18,351 nt of DNA from Spirochaetaceae bacterium. GTDB lineage: Bacteria; Spirochaetota; Spirochaetia; Treponematales; Treponemataceae. The position numbers were made by a program, and so were the translations under genes. This document shows, in pieces, positions 1 to 7,279 of this stretch. Position 1 is the stretch's first letter. Each line of letters begins with the position of its first letter. The stretch is taken from positions 1-18,351 of the forward strand of contig JAGCMR010000268.1 in the NCBI GenBank assembly GCA_017646305.1. The letters run 5' to 3'. A model generated the notes under the pieces. That model was not told where the DNA came from and made no database searches. It was given only the letters and a program-made list of their open reading frames with translations.

Positions 1-123
1 GATACAGACATGGCATCTGAAATGGTAGAGTACACAAGAAACCAGATCCTGACACAGGCAGGAACTGCAATGTTGGCTCAGGCTAACGTTCAGTCACAGA
101 ACGTATTGGCATTGTTGAGCTAA
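1..123 (+). CDS. flaB: FlaB-type periplasmic flagellin, C-terminal fragment
   Basis: The window opens inside a reading frame that gives 40 residues and ends in TAA. The sequence (…[20 protein letters not shown], then …[10 protein letters not shown]) is the conserved C-terminal D0 helix of bacterial flagellin, and its wording is typical of spirochaete FlaB core flagellins. In spirochaetes this protein builds the core of the periplasmic flagellar filament. The 5' part lies outside the window, so the paralogue (FlaB1, 2 or 3) cannot be decided. A strong terminator follows 51 bases after the stop, so flaB is probably transcribed mostly as a separate, abundant message. The family call is secure because of the helix sequence and because flaG and fliD follow. 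Confidence 0.88.
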   Translation, partial: DTDMASEMVEYTRNQILTQAGTAMLAQANVQSQNVLALLS

Positions 124-174
124 ATTACCTTTTCATCAAAGAGATATCTGGATGTCATCTTTTTGGTGAGTAAT

Positions 175-212
175 AAACCAAGAGAGGTGCGCCCCTCTCT
201 TGGTTTTATTTT
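175..212 (+). terminator. Strong intrinsic terminator after flaB
   Basis: A perfect 13-bp inverted repeat (175-187 with 194-206, arms AAACCAAGAGAGG / CCTCTCTTGGTTT) has a 6-base loop and is followed by TATTTTA. It is the strongest hairpin I saw in the window. It should end flaB transcription and protect its 3' end, with some readthrough into flaG, whose Shine-Dalgarno sequence starts two bases after the T-rich tail. Confidence 0.9.
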
Positions 213-219
213 AGGAGGG
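213..219 (+). promoter_or_regulatory. Ribosome binding site that sets the flaG start
   Basis: AGGAGGG lies 3 bases before the ATG at 223. The frame is open back to a TTG at 163, but that start has no good ribosome site and its first 20 codons would run through the terminator hairpin. The ATG at 223 is therefore the real start. Confidence 0.85.
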
Positions 220-222
220 CCC

Positions 223-591
223 ATGAGTGCAATTCAATCACTTGGGCGGAATTTGGCAATGGATGGCCGCCTATACAACACCTCACCTACTACTCCACCA
301 GTAGCATCAAAAGGAGTAACTATATCCGTTCCTGATGTAGCTGAAGTGGTTCAAGTCCTTGCTGAAAATCAAGCTAAAGATAAAACCTATATTCAAAAAC
401 TTCAAAGAGTTGCTGATTCCTTAGATAGGAAGGTTAAATTCAACGTTAATCAGGAACTCGGTCAAGTTGTCGTCAAGATTGTTGACCCTTATACCGATAA
501 GGTATTAAGGGAAATCCCTTCTGTAGATATGCAAGAGCTAAGAGTCACAATGCGACAAACTATTGGTATGATAATTGACGAAAGCGTGTAG
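223..591 (+). CDS. flaG: FlaG family flagellar protein
   Basis: The product is 122 residues, the usual size for FlaG. The N-terminal 35 or so residues are low in complexity. The C-terminal half carries the FlaG signature: a helix (LAENQAKDKTYIQKLQRVAD), then LDRKVKFNVNQELGQVVVKI and VDPYTDKVLREIPS, ending in a helix. FlaG proteins are small filament-associated proteins encoded next to fliD and thought to affect filament length. Their biochemical role is poorly defined. The gene sits between flaB and fliD, 28 bases upstream of fliD, and is probably cotranscribed with it. I saw no convincing promoter between the flaB terminator and the start, so transcription may come from readthrough or from an undetected sigma-28-type promoter. 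Confidence 0.87.
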   Translation: MSAIQSLGRNLAMDGRLYNTSPTTPPVASKGVTISVPDVAEVVQVLAENQAKDKTYIQKLQRVADSLDRKVKFNVNQELGQVVVKIVDPYTDKVLREIPSVDMQELRVTMRQTIGMIIDESV

Positions 592-619
592 GAATTATAT
601 CTACAGACATAGGTGAACG

Positions 620-2701
620 ATGTCTGGAATCAGTATACCCGGTGTGGGAGACAAGTACAAAACAAATGAACTCGTAGAAGCACTTATCAATCAAGAGAGA
701 GTTCCGTTAGAGCGGGAGCAAAAAACTCTTGATGGATACAAGGTACAAAAAGATGCCTTGAGAAGTGTCAATCAAAACATGTCTTCATTACGGGAAAGTG
801 CAAGAAATCTTTATTCTTTTGATAATCCTTTTAATAACAAAATGGGAATTTCTTCTGACGAGGATGCAATTTCAGCAGATCCAGGAAGAAATGCTTCATT
901 TGAATCATTTAAAATTGATGTACTTCAGCCAGCTACAACAGATAGATTTCTTTCAAAAGAAATAGAAACAAACTATCGTGTTGATGCAGGAAAATATGTT
1001 TTTAAATCTGGAGAGAAGGACGTAACAGTCAATTGGAAGGGTGGTACCTTAAAGGAATTTGTTACCGCTGTAAACAAGCGAAGCAAAGATACGGTAAAGG
1101 CAACCCTTGTAGGTGTTTCTCCTGGAAAACAAGCCCTTTTATTGGAGTCCTTGCAAACGGGAGAGGCTAACCGTCTTGTATTTGAAGAAGACGCACTGGA
1201 ATTTGCCAAAGACATTGGAATGATTCAAAAGGTTCAGCCACAAGGAATTCCTCTTTCTTCTTCTAACACAATTAAAGAAGCTCCAGCAAATACCTACTCA
1301 ATTTCCACTAGCCAGGAACAGGTAGGAATGCCTGACCTTTCTTCTGAAGGTGTTACAGTGAAGGATGGCACAATTACAGTTCCTCCCCGAGGAAGTTTTT
1401 CCATCGATGTACCAGCTGATATTGCCACTGATTCAAACCAGCGGATAGAATTTTCCATTGGACAAGCAGATGTTGCAGATATTACCACTGCTTTGAATGA
1501 AGCTTCACAAGAACCTGTTTTGCCTGGTCCTGGAGGAATAAATTTTAAGGGAATTAGAATTGATAATATTCAATCTGATACCACTTTACCCCAAAATACT
1601 TCTAATAGACCCCAAACTCCTTTAACTCCCATCAGCAATGATCAAATTGTATCTATTCGTATGCAAGATGGTTCTGAAATCCCTATTGACCATGCAGCAG
1701 GTGAAACCAATGAAGACGGTAGTAAGAAGGTCTCTGTTGAAGTTGCGGATTATCCCAATATTGATTCTATCGTAATACGCAATAGAAATACTGGTAAAGA
1801 GCTAACCCTTAGTACCATTGAAACCTTCAATAAGAATGCAGACTTGGGATTTGAGCCAATCAATCCAGCAAGCGTTGCTCAGGATGCAAAAATAAAATAT
1901 GAAGGAATCACCATTACACGTCCTACCAACGAAATAGACGATGTAGTGCCTGATGTTACTTTACATGTAAAAGATAAAACAGACAGAACAGCCACAATAG
2001 ATATCAAGCCCGATACTGAATCGGCAAAAGAAGCCTTGATTACCTTTGTAGGAACCTATAATCAGCTGATAGCAGAAATTAATGTGCTGACTCAAACAAA
2101 GGAAGAAATCATTACTGAGCTGGAATATCTTTCAGATGAGGAGTCTGAACAATACAAGGAATGGTTGGGCCTATTTCAGAGTGATTTTTCTCTTAAGAAT
2201 GGGAAAAGTACCATGCAAACAATTATGTCTGCTCCCTATGTTGTAGAAGATAATTCAGAAATTTCAATGCTCTCTCATTTGGGAATTTCTACTAGTGCTG
2301 ACAGTTTTTCAAGCTTTTCTGCAAGTCGATTACGAGGGTATCTTGAAATTAATGAAAAAGTACTAGATAGTGCCCTAGAAAATAATCTTTTAGAAATAAA
2401 GAATATTTTTGGCTATGATACTGACGGTGACATGGTAATTGACAGTGGAATCGCATATCTTTTAGATACAAGATTGCAAAGCTATGTGCAGTCAGGAGGA
2501 ATTATTCCTACGAAAATCTCTGGAATTGACACAAGAATCGCAAGTTCAGAGACACGTATCGAAAAGCTTGAGACACAAATTGAGGCTAAAGAGCAGGAAC
2601 TGAAGCAAAAATACAGCCAAATGGAATCTACACTGAATAGCCTTGATTCACAGTCTCAGTCAATAAGCAATACTTTTAATAAATCTAGTGGTAACAACTA
2701 G
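620..2701 (+). CDS. fliD: Flagellar filament cap protein FliD (HAP2)
   Basis: The product is 693 residues, in the long range seen for spirochaete FliD. The N-terminal domain (about 1-115) begins MSGISIPGVGDKYKTNELVE and continues with a coiled segment ending near YSFDNPF, as in the FliD N-terminal family. The middle (about 120-450) is beta-rich. The C-terminal domain (about 450-690) contains a long heptad-like helix (ASSETRIEKLETQIEAKEQE) and ends in an S/N-rich tail, as in the FliD C-terminal family. FliD forms the cap on which flagellin subunits assemble; in spirochaetes this takes place in the periplasm. The ATG at 620 follows AGGTG with a 4-base spacer. No fliS follows; two genes of unknown function occupy that place instead. 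Confidence 0.93.
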   Translation: MSGISIPGVGDKYKTNELVEALINQERVPLEREQKTLDGYKVQKDALRSVNQNMSSLRESARNLYSFDNPFNNKMGISSDEDAISADPGRNASFESFKIDVLQPATTDRFLSKEIETNYRVDAGKYVFKSGEKDVTVNWKGGTLKEFVTAVNKRSKDTVKATLVGVSPGKQALLLESLQTGEANRLVFEEDALEFAKDIGMIQKVQPQGIPLSSSNTIKEAPANTYSISTSQEQVGMPDLSSEGVTVKDGTITVPPRGSFSIDVPADIATDSNQRIEFSIGQADVADITTALNEASQEPVLPGPGGINFKGIRIDNIQSDTTLPQNTSNRPQTPLTPISNDQIVSIRMQDGSEIPIDHAAGETNEDGSKKVSVEVADYPNIDSIVIRNRNTGKELTLSTIETFNKNADLGFEPINPASVAQDAKIKYEGITITRPTNEIDDVVPDVTLHVKDKTDRTATIDIKPDTESAKEALITFVGTYNQLIAEINVLTQTKEEIITELEYLSDEESEQYKEWLGLFQSDFSLKNGKSTMQTIMSAPYVVEDNSEISMLSHLGISTSADSFSSFSASRLRGYLEINEKVLDSALENNLLEIKNIFGYDTDGDMVIDSGIAYLLDTRLQSYVQSGGIIPTKISGIDTRIASSETRIEKLETQIEAKEQELKQKYSQMESTLNSLDSQSQSISNTFNKSSGNN

Positions 2702-2719
2702 CAGAAGCGGGGGTAAGAA

Positions 2720-3310
2720 ATGAAAATATACATCAATGGGCAAGAAGCAGATATTACCCTTGATTCGGAAAAGAATTTGGGTGATGTTTTAACAGGTTTT
2801 GAAGCAGAATGTGCCAAAAATAAGGCCACCACTGTGAATATTGTGGTGGACGGAGAAGAAGTTTCTGCAGATAAGTTTGAGGTGTTTACTCAAAAGCCAA
2901 TAGAATCAATAAATACCTTGGAGTTAACCACTATTACTGAAGATGATGTAGCTCTTTCTTTCAAGGATATAGCCACTCGCTTTGGGGAAATTGTTGAGGA
3001 CTTAAAGCTTATTTCTGTCCAATTTCAAAATGGTCAGGATAAAAAAGCTTTAGTGACAGTAACCAAGTTAGCAGATAATGTAAACTATTTCTGCAAGGCA
3101 ACTGCCCTTTCTACCCTTTTTCCTGAAAAATTTGCTAATATGAATATTGATGGAGTTACAATTCAGGATTTCTTTGGTGATTTTATGACAATTTTGACAG
3201 ATTTTGAAGAAGCCTTTAAAAATTCTGATTCTGTAATGCTTGGTGACCTTGCAGAATACGAGATTACACCAAGGATTGAGTCAATTATTGCTATGATTGA
3301 TTCAATTTAA
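2720..3310 (+). CDS. Conserved flagellar-operon protein of unknown function
   Basis: This is a 196-residue acidic soluble protein with no signal peptide or membrane segment. The first 70 residues look like a small beta-grasp-like or alpha/beta unit (MKIYINGQEADITL… then TTVNIVVDGEEVSADKFEVF). The rest (about 80-196) looks helical and hydrophobic in heptads (LSFKDIATRFGEIVEDLKLI … FFGDFMTILTDFEEAF). The start follows a GGGGG stretch a few bases upstream, 18 bases after fliD. It occupies the place where fliS (flagellin chaperone) follows fliD in many bacteria, but I see no FliS motif. I recall a gene of unknown function at the same place in T. pallidum (TP0873). A role in flagellar export or assembly is inferred from position only. 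Confidence 0.72.
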   Translation: MKIYINGQEADITLDSEKNLGDVLTGFEAECAKNKATTVNIVVDGEEVSADKFEVFTQKPIESINTLELTTITEDDVALSFKDIATRFGEIVEDLKLISVQFQNGQDKKALVTVTKLADNVNYFCKATALSTLFPEKFANMNIDGVTIQDFFGDFMTILTDFEEAFKNSDSVMLGDLAEYEITPRIESIIAMIDSI

Positions 3311-3331
3311 CAAGTAGTATAGCCCGATTTT

Positions 3332-3335
3332 GGAG
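3332..3335 (+). promoter_or_regulatory. Ribosome binding site that decides the start of the next gene
   Basis: GGAG lies 8 bases before ATG 3344 but only 2 bases before the in-frame GTG at 3338. The spacing favours ATG 3344. Confidence 0.6.
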
Positions 3336-3343
3336 ATGTGGAA

Positions 3344-3610
3344 ATGCAAATACTGAAGTTGAACAATGTGAAAAAAAATGAGGGTGTAATATACTACCGT
3401 AGGCATTATACCGCTGAGGCAGAAATTGAATTGCCAAACTGCGTAGAAAAACTTCCCATATCTTTCACTATAGAAACTGGTCCCCTTGGAGATAAGCAGT
3501 TTGATCTTGAATTTGATCCACAAAGAATCAATTATCCCATTGTGCCTATAAAGCGAGCTCTTAAGGAGTATATCCTGAATATTGATCAGCTGGGAGTTCT
3601 GCCCCTATGA
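3344..3610 (+). CDS. Small conserved protein of unknown function
   Basis: The product is 88 residues from ATG 3344, or 90 if GTG 3338 is used. It is soluble, with no signal peptide or transmembrane segment. It seems mostly beta in the first 60 residues (EGVIYYRRHYTAEAEIELP, then KLPISFTIETGPLGDKQFDL) and helical at the end (PIKRALKEYILNID). No family is recognised with confidence. Its stop overlaps the tsaE start by 4 bases (ATGA), so translation of the two is probably coupled. By position it would match TP0874 of T. pallidum, from memory. Whether it belongs functionally with flagella or with t6A synthesis cannot be told from the sequence. Confidence 0.68.
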   Translation: MQILKLNNVKKNEGVIYYRRHYTAEAEIELPNCVEKLPISFTIETGPLGDKQFDLEFDPQRINYPIVPIKRALKEYILNIDQLGVLPL

Positions 3611-4041
3611 CATTTGTTACTCATTCAGCAGAGGAAACAATCCTTTTGGGAAAAAAGATTGGATCAATGCTACAACCAGGGGCTATTATAGCCATGGAAG
3701 GAACCCTTGCTGCTGGAAAAACAACTATTACTAAGGGAATAGCAGAGGCCTTAGGCATAGAGGAAACAATTACAAGTCCAACCTTTACACTTATTTCCGA
3801 GTATCAGGGAACCTATCCCTTGTACCACATGGATGTATATCGTCTTGACTCTTCTGAGGATTTTATCAATCTGGGAGTAGAAGATCTTATGTATGGTGAA
3901 GGAATCAGTATAATTGAATGGAGCGAGCGAGTACGAGATGAGTTGCCAGCTTCTACCATTACTCTGCGTCTAGAAATACGTCAAGATGGAGGACGAAATG
4001 TTCATCTTGAAAATTGGCCCTATGGAGAAATCGATTTATGA
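3607..4041 (+). CDS. tsaE: tRNA t6A biosynthesis ATPase TsaE
   Basis: The product is 144 residues, the normal size for TsaE (YjeE family). It has a P-loop, EGTLAAGKTTITKG (about 33-46), then the family segment ITSPTFTLISEYQG and YPLYHMDVYRLD, and later the EWSERV motif. TsaE binds the TsaB-TsaD complex and hydrolyses ATP to support formation of N6-threonylcarbamoyladenosine at position 37 of ANN-decoding tRNAs. The gene overlaps its upstream neighbour and tsaB by 4 bases each (ATGA), a tight arrangement that suggests coupled translation. tsaD and tsaC/Sua5 are not in the window. The family is recognised clearly. Confidence 0.93.
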   Translation: MTFVTHSAEETILLGKKIGSMLQPGAIIAMEGTLAAGKTTITKGIAEALGIEETITSPTFTLISEYQGTYPLYHMDVYRLDSSEDFINLGVEDLMYGEGISIIEWSERVRDELPASTITLRLEIRQDGGRNVHLENWPYGEIDL

Positions 4042-4697
4042 AAGCATTGGCAATAGATAGTGCTGTAACTTGCATTAGTTTGGCTGCTTGTAACCAGCAA
4101 AAAAAAGCATCTGTAACACTAGATATTGGAATGAGACAATCAGAAAAGCTTATTCCCGCCATTGAATATGTGCTAGAACAAGTAGAATTAGATACTTCTC
4201 AGCTTGATTTTATTGCTTTAAGTGGTGGTCCAGGCTCTTTTACGGGATTACGGCTGGGATTTGCAGCCGCTAAGGGCTTACAGCTTTCTACAGGTTGTCC
4301 AGTATATTCCATTCCAACACTCCAAGCTCAGGCTGAACCCTATAGCTCGTGGCCAGGTAAGGTTATTTCTGCAATAGATGCAAAAAAAGATCGTTTTTAC
4401 GTGCAAATTTTTTTTCAGGGAAAGGAAATAGGTCCAAGCCAAGACATTGGTATAGAAGAAATTGCTCAGCAATTGGATGAAAATGATCAGGTTCTTATTG
4501 TAGGCCCTGACAGTGAAGCCTTATTGAATAGGCTTCAGGACTTTAACCCTTCACTACACCTTTGTAGATTTCCCAGCTTAACCTCCTCCATTACCGATGC
4601 CTTATTCAGCATGGGAAGTAAGGCAACTAAGACCTTGGAGCCCTACGAAGGACCTATTTACTTGCGAAAAAGTGAGGCAGAAGAGAACAAAAAATAG
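4038..4697 (+). CDS. tsaB: tRNA t6A biosynthesis protein TsaB
   Basis: The product is 219 residues from the ATG at 4038. A longer frame opens at 4014, but the ATGA overlap with tsaE and the family N-terminus MKALAIDSAVTCISLA point to 4038. The protein has the ASKHA fold of the Kae1/YgjD family. The hallmark GGPGSFTGLRLG lies at about 64-75, followed by GLQLSTGCPVYSIPTL, DAKKDRFYVQIF and the typical end GPIYLRKSEAEE. TsaB is the partner that holds TsaD in the bacterial t6A complex and has no known catalytic activity of its own. It is the last gene of the plus-strand run and is followed by a terminator. Confidence 0.93.
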   Translation: MKALAIDSAVTCISLAACNQQKKASVTLDIGMRQSEKLIPAIEYVLEQVELDTSQLDFIALSGGPGSFTGLRLGFAAAKGLQLSTGCPVYSIPTLQAQAEPYSSWPGKVISAIDAKKDRFYVQIFFQGKEIGPSQDIGIEEIAQQLDENDQVLIVGPDSEALLNRLQDFNPSLHLCRFPSLTSSITDALFSMGSKATKTLEPYEGPIYLRKSEAEENKK

Positions 4698-4738
4698 TTT
4701 TCCAAGAAACCCTTACAAAAAAATACACCACAGAAAAT

Positions 4739-4776
4739 ACACCCCTAAAAATACAATTTAGGGGTGTTATTTTTTT
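4739..4776. terminator. Intrinsic terminator between convergent tsaB and lipoprotein genes
   Basis: An 11-bp perfect stem (ACACCCCTAAA 4739-4749 with TTTAGGGGTGT 4757-4767) has a 7-base loop. On the plus strand it is followed by TATTTTTTT, a good terminator for tsaB. On the minus strand the same stem is followed by ATTTTC, a weaker tail, 30 bases after the lipoprotein stop. The hairpin therefore probably serves both convergent operons. Confidence 0.85.
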
Positions 4777-4796
4777 AAGGAAGCTGATCGATAGCC

Positions 4797-6947
4797 TTAG
4801 CGAATATCAAAGTAGAATCTACTAAGATAGGTGTATCGATTCTTTGCTCGCTCCCAGAAGGGACTTTGAGGATAAGAATCAATGACATGCTTGTAAGCCT
4901 TTTGTGCTTCCTTTACATTTTTTATGGAAGACTTGGATTCTAACACTTGCCCTTTCAGGTAATATGCTGCGTCAAAATCACTGATAGCAATTTCAAAGAA
5001 CTTGTTCAAGGTTTCTAAGGCAGCAGGATGATCCTCTGCGTGAAAATAATCTTGGGCTTGAGCTAAAAGCATATCCTGTGCCTGCTGTTGGCTAGAATCA
5101 ATCTCTTCAGGAGACTCATACAATGTACCTCTGTTAATATCTGCTGTTCGTTGACGCTCCAATTCCTCACTTACCCAGGGTAAATCCATATTTTCCATGG
5201 ACATACCAGTTTCTGGATTAAAATTATCCTGGGAAATGGTATTTGAAGGTGATTCTGGCTGATATGTTTCCTGCTGCAAAGTAGAAACCTGAGCAGGAGA
5301 ATTTCTTTCTACAGTTCTCGGTGTTGTAGTCTGGGGGGGTACAACTACTGTGGCAGCGGGAGATGCTTCCCGTGTTGCTGGTTCTGTAGGAGAAGGTGCT
5401 GCTGTAGCAGAGGGAGTTGGTTCCCGAGGTACAGATGCTACAGAGGAAGGTGCAGCTGTAACAGCAGGAGATGCTTCCCGTGTTGCTGGTTCTGAAGGAG
5501 AAGGTGCTGCTGTAGCAGAGGGAGTTGGTTCTCGGGATACAGGTGCTACAGAGGAAGCTGTGGTAGCAGGAGTTGGTTCTCGGGATACAGCTGTGACAGC
5601 GGGAGATGCTTCCCATGTTGCTGGTTCTGTAGGAGAAGGTGCTGCTGTAGCAGAGGGAGTTGGTTCCCGAGGTACAGATGCTACAGAAGAAGCTGTGGTA
5701 GCAGGAGTTGAATCTTGAACTGGAGATTGATTCTGTGTAGCCACTGATTGTGCCTGAGAAGGAGCTACAGGTAATGGTTCTTCTGCTTTGGGAATAGACT
5801 GGGTGGTTTCTTGAGTTTTTTCTGAAGAAACTAACGCAGGGAAATCCTTTGGCTGAGGTATTGTATCTTGATAACCAGGAACAAGGCTTTCATAGCTAGG
5901 AGCGATTACACGAAAACCATTTTGAGCTATCGCATCTGTAATAGTAACTTCTAGATAATCATCAATAAAGGTGGCAGTAAGCACATCCTGCTTGTAAAAA
6001 TGAAGGATGGTAGTACCTGGTTTAGTGGATTTCATGGTAAAGGAAGTATCTTCACTGGTGCGACGACGACCAAAATAAGTGAGACTAGGAGTTCCAATGG
6101 AGGTTCCATCCTTTGTTACTTCACCAAGATACACCCAACCAGTTCCTGGATACCGTATATCCAGATATTGTTCCTTATCCATAGCAACGGAACGGGAAGG
6201 AACTACAAAATCATCAAGAACACCTTGGGTTGCATCAATGTCCACAGGCTCAATAGCTTCAGCTTCAATGGCAACTGATTCCAAGGCTTCGGTTTCCTGA
6301 TCTAGAGGCTCAGAATTTTCCGTCTCCATTGAAAGCTGCTCATCAACTTCAGCTTCCACTATAACAGGCTCTGTCTGAGCTGTTGATTCTGCTACCACAG
6401 GAGATTCAGTTTCTTGACTTGCAGGATTCTCATTCAATTCTGGTAGCTGCTCCACCACAACAGCTGTATTATCTTCTACAACTACAGCCATATCCTCCTG
6501 ATTATAACCTGCTGACAGGTCATCCTCTTGAAACAAATCGATAATTTCGATTTCTTGGAGATAATCTTGAGAATCATCTTGTACGATAACTTCTAAATCA
6601 GCTTCTGAAGAGGCTCCTTCATCAAGAGGAATTGAATTATCTAGGGCTGCTATAGTATCTAAAGATGGAGATTCGGCGGAAGGCTCTTCTACAATATTAT
6701 TTTCATCCTGTTCTTGATTTAACTCTGAATCAGACTGCTGGAGAGCATCCTGTTCAAGGATAGGCTCCTCTTGTTCAGAGTCTGCTTGTCTAGGCTCCTG
6801 CTCAAGCTCCTGCTCAAGAACTGTCTGAGATTGTACAGGCTCCTGAATCACTTCTTCTGGCACTACTTCCTGGGCAGGAGGAGTTGAAGAACAGGAAAGC
6901 ATCAGCAAACACAGGCAGAGAATACTAGGAAATATAAAACGCTTCAA
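4797..6947 (-). CDS. Large repeat-rich lipoprotein with C-terminal TPR region
   Basis: The product is 716 residues and starts with TTG. The signal peptide MKRFIFPSILCLCLLMLSC has a spirochaete-type lipobox with Cys19. Residues 20-240 are a highly acidic, Glu/Gln-rich low-complexity stretch. Residues 243-345 form a compact, probably beta-rich domain (QYLDIRYPGTGWVYLGEV; TYFGRRRTSED; TTILHFYKQDVLTATFIDDY). Residues 414-536 are PT/SA-rich tandem repeats. Residues 617-716 are helical and TPR-like (AQDYFHAEDHPAALETLNKF; EAQKAYKHVIDSYPQSP). The layout suggests a lipid-anchored protein that reaches across the periplasm or outward by disordered linkers and ends in a protein-binding module. It is coupled to the upstream small membrane protein by a TTGA overlap, downstream of smc. 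The molecular function is unknown. Confidence 0.82.
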   Translation of the reverse strand: MKRFIFPSILCLCLLMLSCSSTPPAQEVVPEEVIQEPVQSQTVLEQELEQEPRQADSEQEEPILEQDALQQSDSELNQEQDENNIVEEPSAESPSLDTIAALDNSIPLDEGASSEADLEVIVQDDSQDYLQEIEIIDLFQEDDLSAGYNQEDMAVVVEDNTAVVVEQLPELNENPASQETESPVVAESTAQTEPVIVEAEVDEQLSMETENSEPLDQETEALESVAIEAEAIEPVDIDATQGVLDDFVVPSRSVAMDKEQYLDIRYPGTGWVYLGEVTKDGTSIGTPSLTYFGRRRTSEDTSFTMKSTKPGTTILHFYKQDVLTATFIDDYLEVTITDAIAQNGFRVIAPSYESLVPGYQDTIPQPKDFPALVSSEKTQETTQSIPKAEEPLPVAPSQAQSVATQNQSPVQDSTPATTASSVASVPREPTPSATAAPSPTEPATWEASPAVTAVSREPTPATTASSVAPVSREPTPSATAAPSPSEPATREASPAVTAAPSSVASVPREPTPSATAAPSPTEPATREASPAATVVVPPQTTTPRTVERNSPAQVSTLQQETYQPESPSNTISQDNFNPETGMSMENMDLPWVSEELERQRTADINRGTLYESPEEIDSSQQQAQDMLLAQAQDYFHAEDHPAALETLNKFFEIAISDFDAAYYLKGQVLESKSSIKNVKEAQKAYKHVIDSYPQSPFWERAKNRYTYLSRFYFDIR
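5340..5708 (-). repeat. In-gene tandem repeats coding for PT/SA-rich units
   Basis: Three long copies of nearly identical DNA share the plus-strand phrase AGATGCTTCC at 5361, 5469 and 5604, so the period is 108 then 135 bases (36 and 45 codons). All spacings are multiples of three. The protein unit reads REPTPSATAAPSPTEPAT followed by (W/R)EASPAVT, and a shorter partial unit (SREPTPATTASS) lies between copies. The very high DNA identity suggests recent duplication and possible length variation between strains. Confidence 0.88.
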
Positions 6948-7279
6948 GGTGCAGCCTCCAATAAATCAGTAATAAGCTCGTCATTGGCTGTTCGCAGAGA
7001 ATCCAATAACTGTTGATCTGGAGGTGAAAACCATCTGTCAATATCTTGTTCTGTCCAAACGTAGTCCTTTGGCCGTACAAGGTAATATTCGTCTGGCGTA
7101 GACGGAGGCTCTGGTGCGACAAGGGGCTGATGGAGAATAAAATTCTCATCAACGGAAAACTTTTTCTTACTGAATAGATTGCTTTCTCCCACCATGATAA
7201 TTATAACAGCAATAAGGAAAAAAGCTAGTAGAATAAGTATACTAATCTTGGCAAATTTTGGAATATCAATTCGACTCAT
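6944..7279 (-). CDS. Small single-pass membrane protein of unknown function
   Basis: The product is 111 residues. A short cytoplasmic start (MSRIDIPKFAK) precedes one strong transmembrane helix (about 12-30, ISILILLAFFLIAVIIIMV). About 80 residues then face the periplasm; they are rich in proline and aromatic residues (LVAPEPPSTPDEYYLV, YVWTEQDIDRWFSPPD). The ATG at 7279 lies inside the smc end (14-base overlap) and is preceded by GGAG at about 9 bases. The stop overlaps the TTG of the downstream lipoprotein. The layout resembles small bitopic envelope or divisome proteins, but I recognise no family. Co-translation between SMC and a periplasm-spanning lipoprotein is the main clue to its role. 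Confidence 0.75.
   Translation of the reverse strand: MSRIDIPKFAKISILILLAFFLIAVIIIMVGESNLFSKKKFSVDENFILHQPLVAPEPPSTPDEYYLVRPKDYVWTEQDIDRWFSPPDQQLLDSLRTANDELITDLLEAAP
6955..6959 (-). promoter_or_regulatory. Strong ribosome binding site supporting a TTG start
   Basis: On the minus strand GGAGG lies 7 bases before the TTG at 6947, inside the end of the small membrane-protein gene. It supports a TTG start for the large lipoprotein, which begins exactly at the signal peptide. Confidence 0.75.

Noticed and set aside
163..222. Longer flaG starting at a TTG
   Set aside because: The extension is encoded by the terminator hairpin, has no ribosome site and is not part of the FlaG family; AGGAGGG supports ATG 223.
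3311..3337. Sigma-28-like -10 sequence (GCCCGATT) before the small unknown gene
   Set aside because: No convincing -35 partner at the right distance, and the gap is only about 30 bases inside a likely operon.
5350..5718. Plus-strand open frame of 122 codons with Gly/Ala repeats
   Set aside because: It is the mirror of the tandem repeats of the lipoprotein gene; repeats with lengths in multiples of three keep other frames open. It has no ribosome site and no family.
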